This document shows positions 11,999 through 23,687 of a stretch of 64,000 bases of DNA, piece by piece. A model generated the notes under the pieces. That model saw only the letters and a list, made by a program, of their open reading frames with translations. It made no database searches and was not told where the DNA came from. This stretch comes from Dillenia suffruticosa. Lineage: Eukaryota; Streptophyta; Magnoliopsida; Dilleniales; Dilleniaceae. Numbering within the stretch: the stretch's first letter is position 1; every line of letters starts with the position of its first letter. A program made the translations under genes and the position numbers. The DNA lies in contig JAVTVX010000024.1 of the NCBI GenBank assembly GCA_033439265.1, forward strand, positions 9,965,001 through 10,029,000. Reading direction: 5' to 3'.

Positions 11999-13070
11999 GT
12001 GGATGCATTAGAGCTTAGAGATGACGTTGAGCGCCAATCTAAGCCTCAACCTGGAGAGGAGATAATCAATGTTCTGATCACTGATGTACCAAGTCAGACA
12101 GTCCAAGTTGGCACCCACTTACCGACACCTATCCAAAATGCAATTGTAGATTGTTTTGACAACATTCCAAAGTTTTTGCATAGTCATAAGAGAACATGTC
12201 AGGCATTCACCCATCAGTCATAGTTCACAAATTAATTGTTGATGTCAGTCGCAAACTTGTCAAGCAAAAGAAAAGGGTATTCACATCAAAGTGTCAATGC
12301 ACAATACAAGAAAAGGTCCAGAGGCTCCTAACAACAAGTTTTATCCAAGAAGTAGACTACTCAGAGTGGTTAGTCAATGTAGCCATGGTAAGAAAGACTA
12401 ACAACAAGTGGAGAATGTGTGTCGACTTTATTGACCTCAATAAGACATGTCCAAAGGATAACCATTCACTCCCCAGTATTGATAAATTGTCAGGTCACTA
12501 ACTCTTGAGTTTTATGGATGCATATTCTTACTACAATCAAATACCCATGGCTCCAAAAGTTGAAAAAAAAAAGAAAGAAAAGCCAGTTTCATCATAGAGT
12601 TCGACACTTATTGCTATAAGGTGATACTGTTTGGCCTAAAAAACATGGGAGCAACCTTTTAATGATTGGTCAATAAGGATTTTAGTGAACGACTCGATAA
12701 AAACATAGAAGTTTACGTTCACAACATATTTGTCAAGAGTACCAAAACCAAAAACCACATTGCAGATTTGGAAAAAACATTCCAAACGTTAAAACGTAAT
12801 AATATGAGGCTGAATCCAGCAAAATGTACTTAGGAATCACTTTCATAAAGTTTCTTGACTTCCTTATTACCAACCGAGAGATCAAAATGAATTCAAAGAA
12901 GATACAAGTCATACTGAACATGGTACCACCGAGAACTGTAAAAGAGATGCAACATCTCACAGGAAGGATTGTAGCTCTATGTGATTTATGTCAAAAGTGG
13001 GAGAGAAGTATAAGCCCTTCTATGATACTTTGAAAAAGTCCTAGAAATTCTCCTAAACACCGAAGTGCCA
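11999..13070 (+). pseudogene. Reverse transcriptase region of the Tat-lineage element
   Basis: Strong family motifs are visible: VDCFDNIP, TSFIQEVDYSEWLVNVAMV, KWRMCVDFIDLNKTCPKD, LPSIDKL, then a YVxxIFVKS-type catalytic loop near 12715-12740 and FLITNREIKMN, MVPPRTVKEMQHLTGRI. The KWRMCVDFxDLNKxCPKD form is characteristic of the Tat lineage rather than of chromoviruses. The region is broken and is co-linear with the RNase H piece that follows. Confidence 0.8.
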
Positions 13071-13558
13071 AGCGGTGTTCGAACGGCTCAAAGAGTACCT
13101 ATTGTCGCCTCTACTCCTCTCTAGACCTATCCCTGATAAGAAACTCTATCGTTACCACTCCATCTCTAATCGAGCACTCTACTCTGATCTTGTAAGGCAA
13201 TAGTCTACCACATAGAATCCTTTATATTGTATCAGTCGTATACTTCAAGAGGCAGAGGTCAATTATTGCCCAATTGAGAAGATCACCTTCGCTCTAGTCA
13301 TAACTGCCAGATGCCTCTGGCCCTACTTTCAAGCGCACACCATTATAGTATTGACTAACCAACCTCTGAAACAAATCCTATAAAAGAGAGACACTTAAAA
13401 CTGACTTGTTAAACGGAGTATTGAAGTTAGGCAAATTTAATATCGAATATCAATCAGGGCAGACAATAAAAGGTCAAGCCCTAGCCAACTTCATCGTCGA
13501 ATGCACACTCCCATACCTCACTGAACAGCCCCTCACCGATGACTGAGAAGATCATTCA

Positions 13559-13860
13559 TTGCCCAAATGGACCCTTCATGTAGATGGATCATCAAATTCC
13601 TCAAGAAGTAGGGCTAAACCCATCCTCTTGGGACCAGACAGTTTCATAACCAAGTACACCCTTCGCTTTGACTTCAAAGCAACAAACAACCAAGCAATGT
13701 ACAAAATCTTCTTAACCAAATTGCAGATAGTAGTATTACTGGGAGCCCAAAACATACGAGTCTTTACTGATAATCAGCTAGTCGTCAAGCAAATTAAAGA
13801 GTCTACAAGATTAGAACCTAATAATGGCAAAGTATTTAACTAAGCTATGGGAAGCAGTGG
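13559..13860 (+). pseudogene. RNase H piece of the Tat-lineage element
   Basis: WTLHVDGSSN opens the piece and RVFTDNQLVVKQI follows about 70 residues later. These are the first and later acidic motifs of the RNase H fold in Tat elements. The acidic AxxNNQAMY-type helix lies between them. The coding text is cut shortly after by the solo LTR at 13927 and resumes after it with integrase. Confidence 0.8.
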
Positions 13861-13926
13861 ACAAGTTGATACCCTTTTAAAACTAGCGAGCTCTAACTCA
13901 GTAGTAACTAGCAGAACAGTCTATAT

Positions 13927-16431
13927 TGTAACACCAAAAAAAAAAACAAAAAAAAAACATATCCCCAAATTGGATTAGGGCTAAAAAGCCCTAATCTCTT
14001 TTTCCCTTCTCTCTCTCTCTCCCTTCCTCTCCCGCAGCGGCGCCCGATGACCGCCACTAACACTGCCGCTCGCCACCATCGCCACAGCACCCAGCCACCA
14101 CTGCTCCTTCCTTCTCGCGTGCGCTGAACCTCCTGCCCGAGCGCTCTACAGCGCGAGCGTGCGCCTGCTCGGGACCACGCCTGCACACGACCGCACGCCT
14201 GCGCACGAGCCAGCTGACCCAGTGCGAGCCAGCGCGAGCCAGCACGCGACCCCAGCGTGAGCCAGAGCGAGCCAGCGCGAGCCCTGCACGCGATCTCTTG
14301 CGAGCCAACGCACAAGCCAGTGCACAACCCCAGTGCGAGCCAACGCAACTCCAAACGAGCACCAGCGCGCTCCAGCGCTACCCACTGCGAGAGCACAGTG
14401 CGCTTCAGTGCGACCCACTCTGACCCGCGAGCCTACTGCGGCCCACGAAGCCCGCTGCGGCCAGCAAGCCGAGCTGAGAGCCCGCGAGCCCACTAGCGGG
14501 CCATCCCACTAACCCGCCAGACCACCGTCCCACGAGCCCACAACGGCCTGCGAGCCCGCTACCGGCTTTCCCCTTCGAGAGCTCACATGCATCTTTACTG
14601 CAGGTAACGACTATGATTTGGTTGAAATTCTAGGGTTTGGTGTTAGAAATTTAGTTGTTGCTAATATATTTCAAATTTGAAAATATTACAGGTTTTAGAC
14701 CAATCCGACAGGCGAACGAGAATTAGGTCTGAAACTCGAGAAAGTCTAGGTGAAAGAAACGCACCCATTTCAAAGTTTGAATAAAATTTGTTAAAAATCC
14801 CTTATTAGGGTTTTATTTTATATAAAATTTGACGATTTGATTAGTTTTGTCTTTGGAGACTCGTTGAAAAATAGGGAGTGACCACCCTCCCTAGATATGT
14901 GAGTGGAACCGTAATCTCTTGCATAAAATAGTAAAACGTATTTTCTGTCATATTTTCGATAAATCATGCTTTTGATATACATTGATTTGATGTATGATAT
15001 TAAATTTCAAATCTGTTTTGTGATTATTGGAGTGTTTTGAATTATATTTACGATGACTATGCATCTATGGTTTGAAATGAAACAAAAATTATGTCATTAC
15101 TTGAAAATAGATAATTTCCTTTTCTACCATTGCATTGATATGCTATTTTAAAATGATTTGATGAAACGTATTGACACGCAAACTTAAAATACTTTGATGA
15201 ACTATATGGGTCGAATGCCCACTAGTTATGCGATGATATGATTTTACTTGTGGGCCGTTGTGCCCTGGGACGTTGTGCCCTTGTGATACTATGATGATGA
15301 CATTGATGATTCCGCAGCTACGAAGGGCGTTTGTAGAGGCACAGGTTGCCCAGATACGCTTCTGCAGGAGGTATCCACAAACGTCATTTATTCTAAGTGC
15401 TATAGGCGCGATCGGTTGAACCCATGTAGGGGGAGGACGTGTGTGACGCCACTGTCTAGCACCGGGCGGGGTTCTATACACGATGATGAGTTAGCCCCAG
15501 CGAACTCATGGCCAACGTCGGGATAGAGAGCGTTTTAAAGTCTATACATAATAAAACCCCCAATGCGCCTGTCGTTAGTCACGGTTGACCTTTGCCATGA
15601 CCATTTTTGACTCGCTTTGATATTATTTGATTTTAAATGGATGCATATATGCTTGTTATCGTGTGATTGATTAAACGATTTCAAATTGCTAAACATATCA
15701 TGTTTTGCTGCGAAATATAAATTTTTATTTCGAATGATGTTATTTGACACTCTAATTGTTCACCCATACTATTTATGCTTGATATTACCCCCCTCACTCA
15801 CTGGGTATCTTCTCATGATACTCACCCCTCTCTTTTTCCTCCTCAGATAGGTTTATTGTGATAGAGTGATGTTACAGGCTCTAGGGCGGATTTGGTATTC
15901 ACGACGGTGAGATTTACTTCAAATAGAAATATGAAATCTTTATTTTATTTCGACCCTGCGAGGTCTTGACATTTAAATCCGTAGTTGGCTGTGTATATTA
16001 TGGGATGACTGTATAACTTATGAGCAGTTGTGTGCATAACTCTCACTTTGGTTCATTTTACTCGTATTGAGGCATCTGTAAGCGTTTTAAACTTTCTATT
16101 TGGGAAATGTATTATACATTGTATAAACTTAGACCCGTTCGGTGTAGCGGTTGCTCATGCTCTAATTGAGCATGACAGTAAAGGTCTGTGGCTAGGACTG
16201 CTAGAAACTTTGTAACATTGCATTGTTCTGAATGCTGGTGTGGTATTTGTTGATTTTGGAGAGATCGGGATAGCCATTTGTTTAAATTACAGGTTGATTT
16301 TGAATATACAGGTTTAATTGTACACGGGAAACCTCTGATTTATGGGGAGGTTCTGCCTGATTTTCTGTAAAAATACGCCGGCATCCAGGGGCAATGGGCG
16401 GCTGTTCACGATCCCGGTTTGGGGCGTGACA
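13927..16431 (+). repeat. Solo Tekay-type LTR inserted in the Tat-lineage element
   Basis: It starts TGTAACACC, ends TTTGGGGCGTGACA, and is flanked by a perfect 5-bp duplication, TATAT (13922-13926 and 16432-16436). At 2,505 bp it resembles the 1064-4079 LTR in both ends and in module order: palindrome 13973-13996, GC-rich array about 14080-14560, intron-like segment 14604-14691, hairpin 14874-14891, GTGAGT 14899, CAGCTACGAAGG near 15315 and CCTCCTCAG near 15845. Much of the sequence between these modules is different. No internal region is present, so this is the product of LTR-LTR recombination. Confidence 0.92.
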
Positions 16432-16539
16432 TATATGAAAGTCTGTCATACCCGATCATTGATGAGCCCAAACAAATCGTATCCGTGGATAATGCACCAA
16501 GTTAGAAAGACCTAATAGGGACCTATCTGAAATATGAAC

Positions 16540-17500
16540 AACTACCAAGCTCGACCACTGAAGCTACTAAGCTAAAGCATAAGGCCATCCACTATGCCAT
16601 TACCAATGATGATCTCTACAAGAAATCCTTTAGCCATTCGTACTTGAAATGCTTGACATCCAAGGAAGGAAACTACGTGCTCAAAGAAATTTATGAGAGA
16701 ATATGTAACAGTTAATTAGGTATACGAAACTTAGCAAACAAAGCTCTTTGGCAAGGATATTACTAGCCCATTATGAAAACCGATGTGGATAGCTACGTCA
16801 AAAGACGCGATAAGTGTCAGCGGTTCTTGTGAGCACCTCACCAACCCTCGACCGAGCTTATCCAGATAGCTAGCCCATGGCCGTTCACACAATGGGGGAT
16901 GACATCCACAGACCATTCCGACCAGCTACCAGATAGTAAAAGTTCCTAGTCGTGGCCATTGACTACCTTACCAAATGGGTAGAAGTCGAAACATTAACCC
17001 AAATTACTACTAGAAAAATGCAAAACTTCATGTAGATGTTTGTCATCACAAGATTCGCTACACCCCGTGTCCTCATTACTAACAATGAAAAACAGTTCGA
17101 CAGCAAGAGCTTTCAAGTGCTCGATAACAAGAGTTTTCATGACTTCTGTAGCAAGTTAGGGATTCAACATCGTTTCACATCCGTTGCATATCCTCAGACT
17201 AACAGCCTTGCTAAGATAACAAACCAAATGATCCTGTAAGGACTGAAAGTTGCACTAGATAAAGCTAAAGACCATTGGGTAGACGAGCACTATGGTATTC
17301 TTTGGGCCTATTAAACGACACCTCGAAGGACAACAGGAGAAACCTTGCTTAGCCAAACTTATAACTGCAAGGCAATGATACCAATGGAGATCGGTATCCA
17401 TACACTCCGAATAGATCAATACAAGCAGAGGTAGAATGAACTCGCATTACTTGAATAGTTGGACTTACTCCTTGAACTGCGAGAAACTGTGTCCGTTTGA
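16540..17500 (+). pseudogene. Integrase region of the Tat-lineage element
   Basis: The zinc-binding part is seen at about 16600-16830 (HYAITNDDLYKKSFSHSYLKCL, then KRRDKCQRFL). The catalytic core includes VAIDYLTKWVEVE (near 16955), FATPRVLITNNEKQFDSKSF (17056-17115) and GIQHRFTSVAYPQTNSLAK. These are typical Gypsy integrase blocks. The part is broken. It directly continues the element interrupted by the solo LTR. Confidence 0.8.
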
Positions 17501-17869
17501 ATGGCGGCTTATCAACAAAAATGTTATGATACTATAACAGACAAGTCAAGGTAAGAACATTCAAGCCAAGAGACTTGGTGTTCAGAAAAGTAGAGGCCAC
17601 TAGGCAGCCTCAACCAGGAAGGAAACTAGCACCCAATTCGGAAGGGCCCTATTGAGTATAATCAAAAGTTCAACCGATGACGTATCATCACAACCACCTA
17701 GATGACTCAGTTGTTCCGAGTACTTGGAACTTTGAAAACCTGTGAATCTACTATCAATGATGATTATCACTCTCTCGAGAAATAACACTTTGTTCCGTGC
17801 CTAGCCGAACATTTAGGTAAAACCTCTACGACCCTTCATCTTGCTATACTAGCTTATCTACCAACTAAT

Positions 17870-18380
17870 CTGTTTCTATACCAAACATAACGTGTCATCA
17901 ATAATAGATATATCTCCTCGGCCCTTCCAATTATTTGAACCTTCTCAATCGAGTGTCATGTTGAATGTAATATGTTGTCAATATGGGATGTATCTCCCTG
18001 TCAGGTAGACACAGCCCTTCCAATCATTTGAACTTTCTCAATCAAGTGTCATATCAAATATAACGTGTCATCCATAAGGGGCGTATCTCCCTGTCGAGTA
18101 GACATAACCTTTTCGATTGTTTGAATTCTCTTACTTGAGCATTATACCAAACATAGCGTGATGTCAATAAAAGATGTATCTTCTTATCTGGTAGACACGG
18201 CCCTTCCAATCGTTTGAACTCTCTTACTTGAGCATCATAGTGAACATAATACGTCGTTAATAAGGGATGTATCTCCTAGATAGGTACACATAGCTCATTC
18301 TCTCATTTGAATGTCCTACCGAACATAGCATGTTGTTAATAAGAAATAAAGCTCCCTGGCAGACAAATGTTGCCTATACT
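17870..18380 (+). repeat. Tandem array of about 93-bp units in the Tat-lineage 3' region
   Basis: Five diverged copies of one unit follow each other. The landmark CCCTTCCAATxxTTTGAAC occurs near 17922, 18015, 18108, 18201 and 18293, so the period is 92-94 bp. Each unit also carries an ACATAxxGTGTCATCAATA-like block and GGGATGTATCTCC. The array lies between integrase and the 3' LTR. 3' untranslated tandem repeats are a known habit of Tat/Ogre-type elements and a known source of satellites. Confidence 0.85.
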
Positions 18381-19399
18381 TTTAATGAAAATTCCTAACA
18401 AGTTGGTAGACATTAAACACATGAATGAAAAGGTCAGTTGAATGATTCAAATGTATTGAGAAGTGTTGTTATGTTTCATATCATAGGTACCAGTTGGACA
18501 TATAGTACAATCTCTAAGAAGGAAAAACAAGAAATTCAGTCATCAATATTATTACAAGAGAGAGTAGATACAAACAAAATGAAACGCAAAGGCCCATACA
18601 GTGTAAAAAAGACATCATACAATTAGAAAAAAAATTACAAAAATTTTACAAGAGAAGTTAGAAAAAATTTTGTAGAAGGTAGGAGTTAACCAAAAAGAAA
18701 CAAAAAAGATGCATCAAACTTTGCACCTCCTCAATCATTTGGCCTCCTCCAATCTTCCAACTCCTCTTGTCATCCAACTCGAAAAAGGCCAAGGAAGAAT
18801 CCTTAGCCACCCATTATACACAAGATCTGGATATTGATTCTGACCTTGAGAAAAAAGCTTCCACCATGAACAAAAATCTCTTATATCCGAGCTAAGATCT
18901 CTCTGAACCCAAAGCCAACATCTTTAAAGAGTGATGATAGATTCCACCATAACGTCAAAACCCTGAACATCACCCTTGTATTGACAGCCTCCACTTGATA
19001 GCACCTTATATCGTCAAAAGCCTCCTAATATGTAAAGTTTGGGGCGATTAAAATCCATATTCACACTATCTCGAGGAAGCACCGACTCTCATCAAAGAAA
19101 TCTCAAGAAATCGATCCCAAATCACTTGAAATCATTTCGTGATAGTACTGGAGTTTCCACCTCTATTTATAATCAAGAAAACATGACCTTTATGACTGTT
19201 GGCAGCTAAAACGTTCCAAGGAAAGATGGTATAATGAATGAAGAATTCAAGTTTTCCAACTTCCTATGAAACATTTATTTCAGGATTATTTATTTGATAG
19301 TTATGTCCATTAATACCCCCACTACCTTCAGGTAATAACTTTTAGACTTATTCTTCATGTCATTTCTCTTTTCAAAATGACAAAAGGAGCTGAGGCAAA
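18381..19399 (+). other. Non-coding 3' region of the Tat-lineage element
   Basis: No coding motif was recognised. It includes A-rich text near 18590-18700 and ends in AAAATGACAAAAGGAGCTGAGG just before the 3' LTR. That end is a plausible, imperfect polypurine tract. Confidence 0.5.
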
Positions 19400-20085
19400 T
19401 GATATTACTTGATCCAAATTCCCATTTAGTACACATCGCAATCCCAAGGCCTAATGAACATAATATGCTAAGACCTACCGAAATGCGTCATTTACACGAG
19501 ACGTGTCCCCTCCTCTCGGCACCTAACAACCAAGTTTTTCTTTTGATCGGCCCTCGAACCACTTCGGTATCCAATATTCAATTAGCTTGAAGAAATATTC
19601 ATCTCTTTGTAAAACGCAAGGATGGCATCTCATAAACAAGGAAGGAAATCTTTGAATCCTCTTCAATCAAGAAAGTAGTTCCCTTACTAATTGAAACTTC
19701 CTTTAACTGGTAAGATTCTGTATCTCTTGAAGATTTTGTTTAATCCCCGTAGACTTTCATAAGAAAACGAGGGTTTTAACATCCCAAATGCATATGAAAT
19801 TCAGCCCCGAAGATCCTATATATACATCCTTAATTCAGTTGGCCAAGTAAGTCATAATGCTTTCAAAACTTATACATGGCACACAAAGGCATAATAGAGA
19901 TCTCTTTCAGTCTATTTCTTTTTTTTTTTTGAAAACCACTCTCTGATTTGAACGTTGGAGTCTCTCCTGACAGAATATCTTATGGCGGTTTTTTGCATGT
20001 CTCATTAATCAACATCAACAGACAACCAGATAAGTCATTCGAGTCAACAAAGCCATCATTTGCGGAATCAAACTCACATCCAACA
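19400..20085 (+). repeat. 3' LTR of the Tat-lineage element
   Basis: Pairs with 10768-11413. It carries about 40 bp of extra sequence around 19735-19780 relative to the left copy. It ends CATCCAACA and is followed by CTAGG, the likely target duplication. Confidence 0.85.
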
Positions 20086-20393
20086 CTAGGCTTTCCACTT
20101 CAAGATATTTGTCAAACATAAGGATATCAAGGGTTATATAGATGGCTGCAATTCTATTCGTGACAAAGATAAGGATGGGCCCACCAAGAGGGAAGTTAAA
20201 GATGCTCAAATCGTGGCATGATCCTTATATTTGTTGAATCCAACATCGTTTTGAATCTTTGACCTTTCAAGACTATAACTGAGATGTGGACTTATCTAAA
20301 AAAACTCTGTGATCAACATAATAGAACAAAAATTAGCCACTTTTCAACATAACAATTTATCTATAGCTAATCTAGCTTTATGAATCTTTGTGT
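20086..20393 (+). mobile_element. Copia element fossil, gag (part 2)
   Basis: The text continues the Copia gag begun before 10768. It contains FHFKIFVK, DGPTKREVKDAQIVA, VESNIV and EMWTYLKKLCDQHN, matching the AFHFQxFVKGK, KWEVKDAQIxAWIL and EMWxYLKKxYxQ blocks of Copia gag proteins. It is interrupted at 20394 by a CACTA-like element and resumes at 21420. Confidence 0.7.
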
Positions 20394-21419
20394 CACTACT
20401 AGAAAATAAGGTATTAGGGACGAAAATATCTGTCGCATATAGTAAATATTTCATCGCTAAAAACTATTAGCGACAGAAATTTCGTACCTAATCCGTCGCT
20501 GATAGTTAAGCGATGGATGTATTCCATCGGTAATATTTAGTAGAGTGAAAAATTATGAGTTGTCTCTACCGGAATCAAACATGTGCGTACAAGATGAATT
20601 ATGAGTTGTCCAACCACTATACCACAAGCTGTTTTATGATATCTTTTTTTATTTATTATCTAACTCTTACTTTTCTTAATATTAATGTCACTCTCACTTT
20701 AAAAAAAAAAAAATTATCTTACTCTTATATTTTTTTATCTCACTCTCATCTCTTCTTTTTTTCCTTCACCTTGGGGTAATTTTTTTATTAAATATTCTCA
20801 TTGAATTTTTTTAACTATTTAAATTTGACATTAATTAAATTTGTGCTAAATAAAGAAATAAATATTTCTTTGATTAATTAAATTAGAATAGCAAATTATT
20901 TTTTTGATTTACCTTTAAATTGAATAATGAAATAATAGAATAAAAGAAAAAAGAAAATAAATAAAAGAAAAAAGAAAAAGAATTATAAAATAATAAAAGA
21001 GAAGAAAAAATTAAAAATAATTAAAAATAGTAAAATAATTAAAAAAAATCTATTGCTAATATTTATGTCGGTAATCCGTCGCTGATTGTTCAATTATCAG
21101 TGATAAATTAGCCACGGATATTTTCTGTCACTAAAAATTTTGCCGCTAATCCGTCACTGATAGCTGTACATATTTTGTTTTTTTTTTCACCATTTACCAC
21201 TACACCGATGGATTAGTGATGGATGTTTTCCGTTACTAATAGGTTTATAATTTTTTTTTCTTCTAGACCACTATAGTGACGGATTAGTGATGAAAATATT
21301 TTCGTAGTTAATTTCTGTCACTAATCCGTTGCTAAACTCTCAGTAGTCCATCCGATATTAATCCGTCACAATTCCGTCACTATTTATGATGGAATTTTTT
21401 CCATCGGTCTGATATAGTC
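20394..21419 (+). mobile_element. Small non-autonomous CACTA-like DNA transposon
   Basis: It begins CACTACTAGAAAA, the usual CACTA-superfamily terminus. Both ends are packed with short variants of ATCCGTCGCTGAT and GATGGAT in both orientations, which is typical subterminal structure. The right end is read as TATAGTC at 21419, a degraded TAGTG, because Copia gag resumes immediately after it. The candidate 3-bp duplication is imperfect (TGT/TAT). No transposase is present. The AT-rich middle carries a tRNA-like segment. Confidence 0.65.
20562..20630 (-). tRNA. tRNA-like (pseudo-tRNA) segment
   Basis: On the minus strand the segment has a good A box, TGGTATAGTGG (20614-20624), and a near-canonical B box, GTTTGATTCC (20571-20580), at about tRNA spacing. 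The acceptor stem is not convincing and I cannot assign an anticodon. It is best read as a decayed tRNA-derived piece inside the CACTA-like element, not a working tRNA gene. Confidence 0.4.
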
Positions 21420-22841
21420 TATGCTACCTTACATCCTGAAATCCTATAGCTTTATTAAATCTATTCAGGAAACTACCAAGAGAGATCAATTTCTTATGAA
21501 ATTGAGATCTGAATTTGAAGGCACCAGCTCCAATCATATGAACCAAGATCCTGTTCCCTCGGATGCACACCTTAATGATTTGTTTCATCACTTACTCCCT
21601 CAAACTAGCATGGAACAACAAACATCCGTCGCTATTAACATAGTAAGCCAAGAGGAAGGGACCTAGGCACTATCCGGTGTTTAGTTGCAAAAGATTTAGT
21701 ATTATGCTTCTAATTGTCCATTTAATTACTATATAAAAGATAACCACATTATCAAAGGAATATCCTACGAAACCCCCAAGAAATCTTCTGCAGCATATAC
21801 TACATTGATTGGCTCTTCTAATGCAATTGGATCTATGGATATAGTTCGTCTGACACAAAAATGCTCCTGCTCGTGTTCAATTTGTCACTCCTAAAATGAT
21901 TCAGCAAATGATCATTTCCATATTTTTATGGTTTAGAACTCTCAGGAAAAACATTATCTCAATCATCTCCATAGTACTTTGATTCTGCGGCTTCCAATCA
22001 TATGAGAAACAATGCTTATCTCATTACCAATACAAATAAATATTCGGGAAGTCTCAAGATCCATACTGTTGATGGGAGCCTGTTGCCTATCACAAACATT
22101 GATGATATTTCTCCTCCCCTAACTGATGTCTTTCTCTCCTGGTCTTACAACAAATTTTGTCTCTATCGGAGAGTTAGTTGGTACTAATTATAAAGTAGAA
22201 TTATCAAAATCGAGTTATGTTATGCAGGATCAACAATTAGGGAAACTAATAGCAAGAGGGCCTAAAATAAGACATCTTTTCCCTCTCCAACTTCGTTTGT
22301 CTCCATGTCTTTGATTACCCTTTGTCACTACTTTTGTTGATTATCGAGTGAGCATAAATGTGTCGTGCTTCCAGACCTTAATGTGCTTCATGTTTTACTA
22401 AAAACTGGTATATTTGGAAATAAAAAGTCACCGACTCTTGGTACTGTTTACTTTGATTGTGATTCTTGTAGACCAGGAAAAAGTAAAACTCTATCATTTC
22501 CCACTCACACTACAGACATGTCCAGCCTTTTGATTTGATACATATGATGTGGCACCGGTTACTTCTCATGCTAATTGCAAGTAATTCATTACTTTTATTA
22601 ATGACTATAGTCATTTCACATGGATTTATTTTCCACGATCTAATGACAAAGTATTTTCTGTTTTCCAACTTTTTATGCATATATCTAGATCCAATTTTCT
22701 GCCAATATCAGGATCCTTCATTCTGACAATACAGGTGAGTACATGACATACTCTCTTTCTTCTTCATTTTATGTTTTGCCTTTGTTTAATAAATCTTATG
22801 CAAGTACCTCATCATCCAAACCTCTCTTGGTGTATTAGCAA
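21420..22841 (+). mobile_element. Copia element fossil, gag end, protease linker, integrase (part 3)
   Basis: Gag resumes with KRDQFLMKLRSEFEG and MNQDPVPS. Further on, NFVSIGELVGTNYKVELS and QDQQLGKLIARGPK match the protease-to-integrase linker. FDCDSCRPGKSKTLSFP matches the zinc-binding region of integrase, and ITFINDYSHFTWIYFP its core start (about 22590-22650). Recognisable coding ends near 22740. The element is broken in many places, and no 3' LTR was found before the GGCC-rich insertion. Confidence 0.75.
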
Positions 22842-23409
22842 TGCCCATCTGCCACATTTCATTTTTGACTCGAGAAAACTCGAAGAATTAAGGCTCAAGT
22901 TTGGTCTGGAAAATTAAAAGAGTTTTGGGTCCATTTCAAACCAAGTTTGGCCCGAAAACATAATTTTTTTGTTACATAATTTCATTTTTCAAATTTTTAA
23001 CCAATTTTATAATATAATAAATATAAAATAAAAATACATAAATCATCCAAAATAAAATACAAAACAAATATTATCTTGTCAAATTAAGAATTACACATTA
23101 TTATGAAAATTAACAATAGCATCATAAAAAAATTTTTAAAAATTATATTAAAAATAATTAGTAAAGTTATCAAAATCATCATTTAAATACCACAATATTT
23201 GATTTTAAATTAGAATAAAAGAATTTATACAGGCCGAGCCTATAACGGGCCGAGTGGGCCGAGTCCACTAGTGTTCACACTCAACATGTAATTAAAACGG
23301 GTCTAAGAAAAGGCTAGAGCTTAGCCCAATCCTGAAATAAGCCAAGCTCGGCCCTTCAAAACGGGCTAAGCTCAGGCCATACTCAGGCCGGCCTGACTGA
23401 ATTGCCGGT
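22842..23409. mobile_element. Unclassified GGCC-rich insertion with possible 8-bp target duplication
   Basis: The stretch is flanked by ATTAGCAA (22834-22841) and CTTAGCAA (23410-23417), which match at 7 of 8 bases. Inside are several copies of GGCCGAG, GGCTAAG, GGCTCAAG and ACGGGC-like words around an AT-rich core. An 8-bp duplication would fit a non-autonomous hAT element. The terminal inverted repeats are too weak to be sure. Confidence 0.35.
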
Positions 23410-23417
23410 CTTAGCAA

Positions 23418-23571
23418 CTATGTGTTTGTCCAAAAAAGATTTATCATTCTCTCTTCCTCTCACGCGTGATCAGTGCTCCTCTTTCATCTTTTTCCAGCAG
23501 AAGAAACCCAACTTGCAACCAAGCCGTAGCAGCAATCCTAGCCCAAATAGCCCTATCCGATGATGAAGCTG
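23418..23571. other. Unassigned DNA left of the MULE, with its 9-bp duplication
   Basis: CT-rich text leads to a short open stretch (VAAILAQIALSDDEA). It ends with ATGAAGCTG (23563-23571), the left copy of the MULE target duplication. I do not recognise a gene family in it. Confidence 0.4.
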
Positions 23572-23687
23572 GAGTTTGTATGGAATTAGCATCAAAAAAT
23601 AAAAAATAAAAAATTCTTAAAATGACATACCGCGGGAATATATTTTAAAAGTAACCCAAATTTGTTGAGTATTGAAAACTCAACATA
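23572..23687 (+). repeat. Left terminal inverted repeat of the MULE
   Basis: Inverted match to 40881-40986. The inner end carries GAGTATTGAAAACTC, itself a small hairpin. The A-rich tract near 23590-23610 differs in length between the two ends. Confidence 0.85.

Larger units (their letters stand above)
10768..20085 (+). mobile_element. Tat-lineage Ty3/Gypsy element, broken, old
   Basis: Direct repeats of about 650-690 bp at 10768-11413 and 19400-20085 start TGAT[G/A]TTAC and end CCAA[T/C]A. The left one is followed by TTGACACCATCTGTGGGA, close to the TTGGCGCCGTCTGTGGGA that follows the 5' LTR of many Tat-type elements. Protease, reverse transcriptase, RNase H and integrase pieces lie between. 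Flanking CCAGG/CTAGG is a 4-of-5 target duplication. The LTR copies differ clearly more than those of the other elements, so this is an old insertion, broken in many places. It sits in a Copia gag region and carries a solo LTR (13927-16431). Its length without that guest is about 6.8 kb. Confidence 0.85.
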
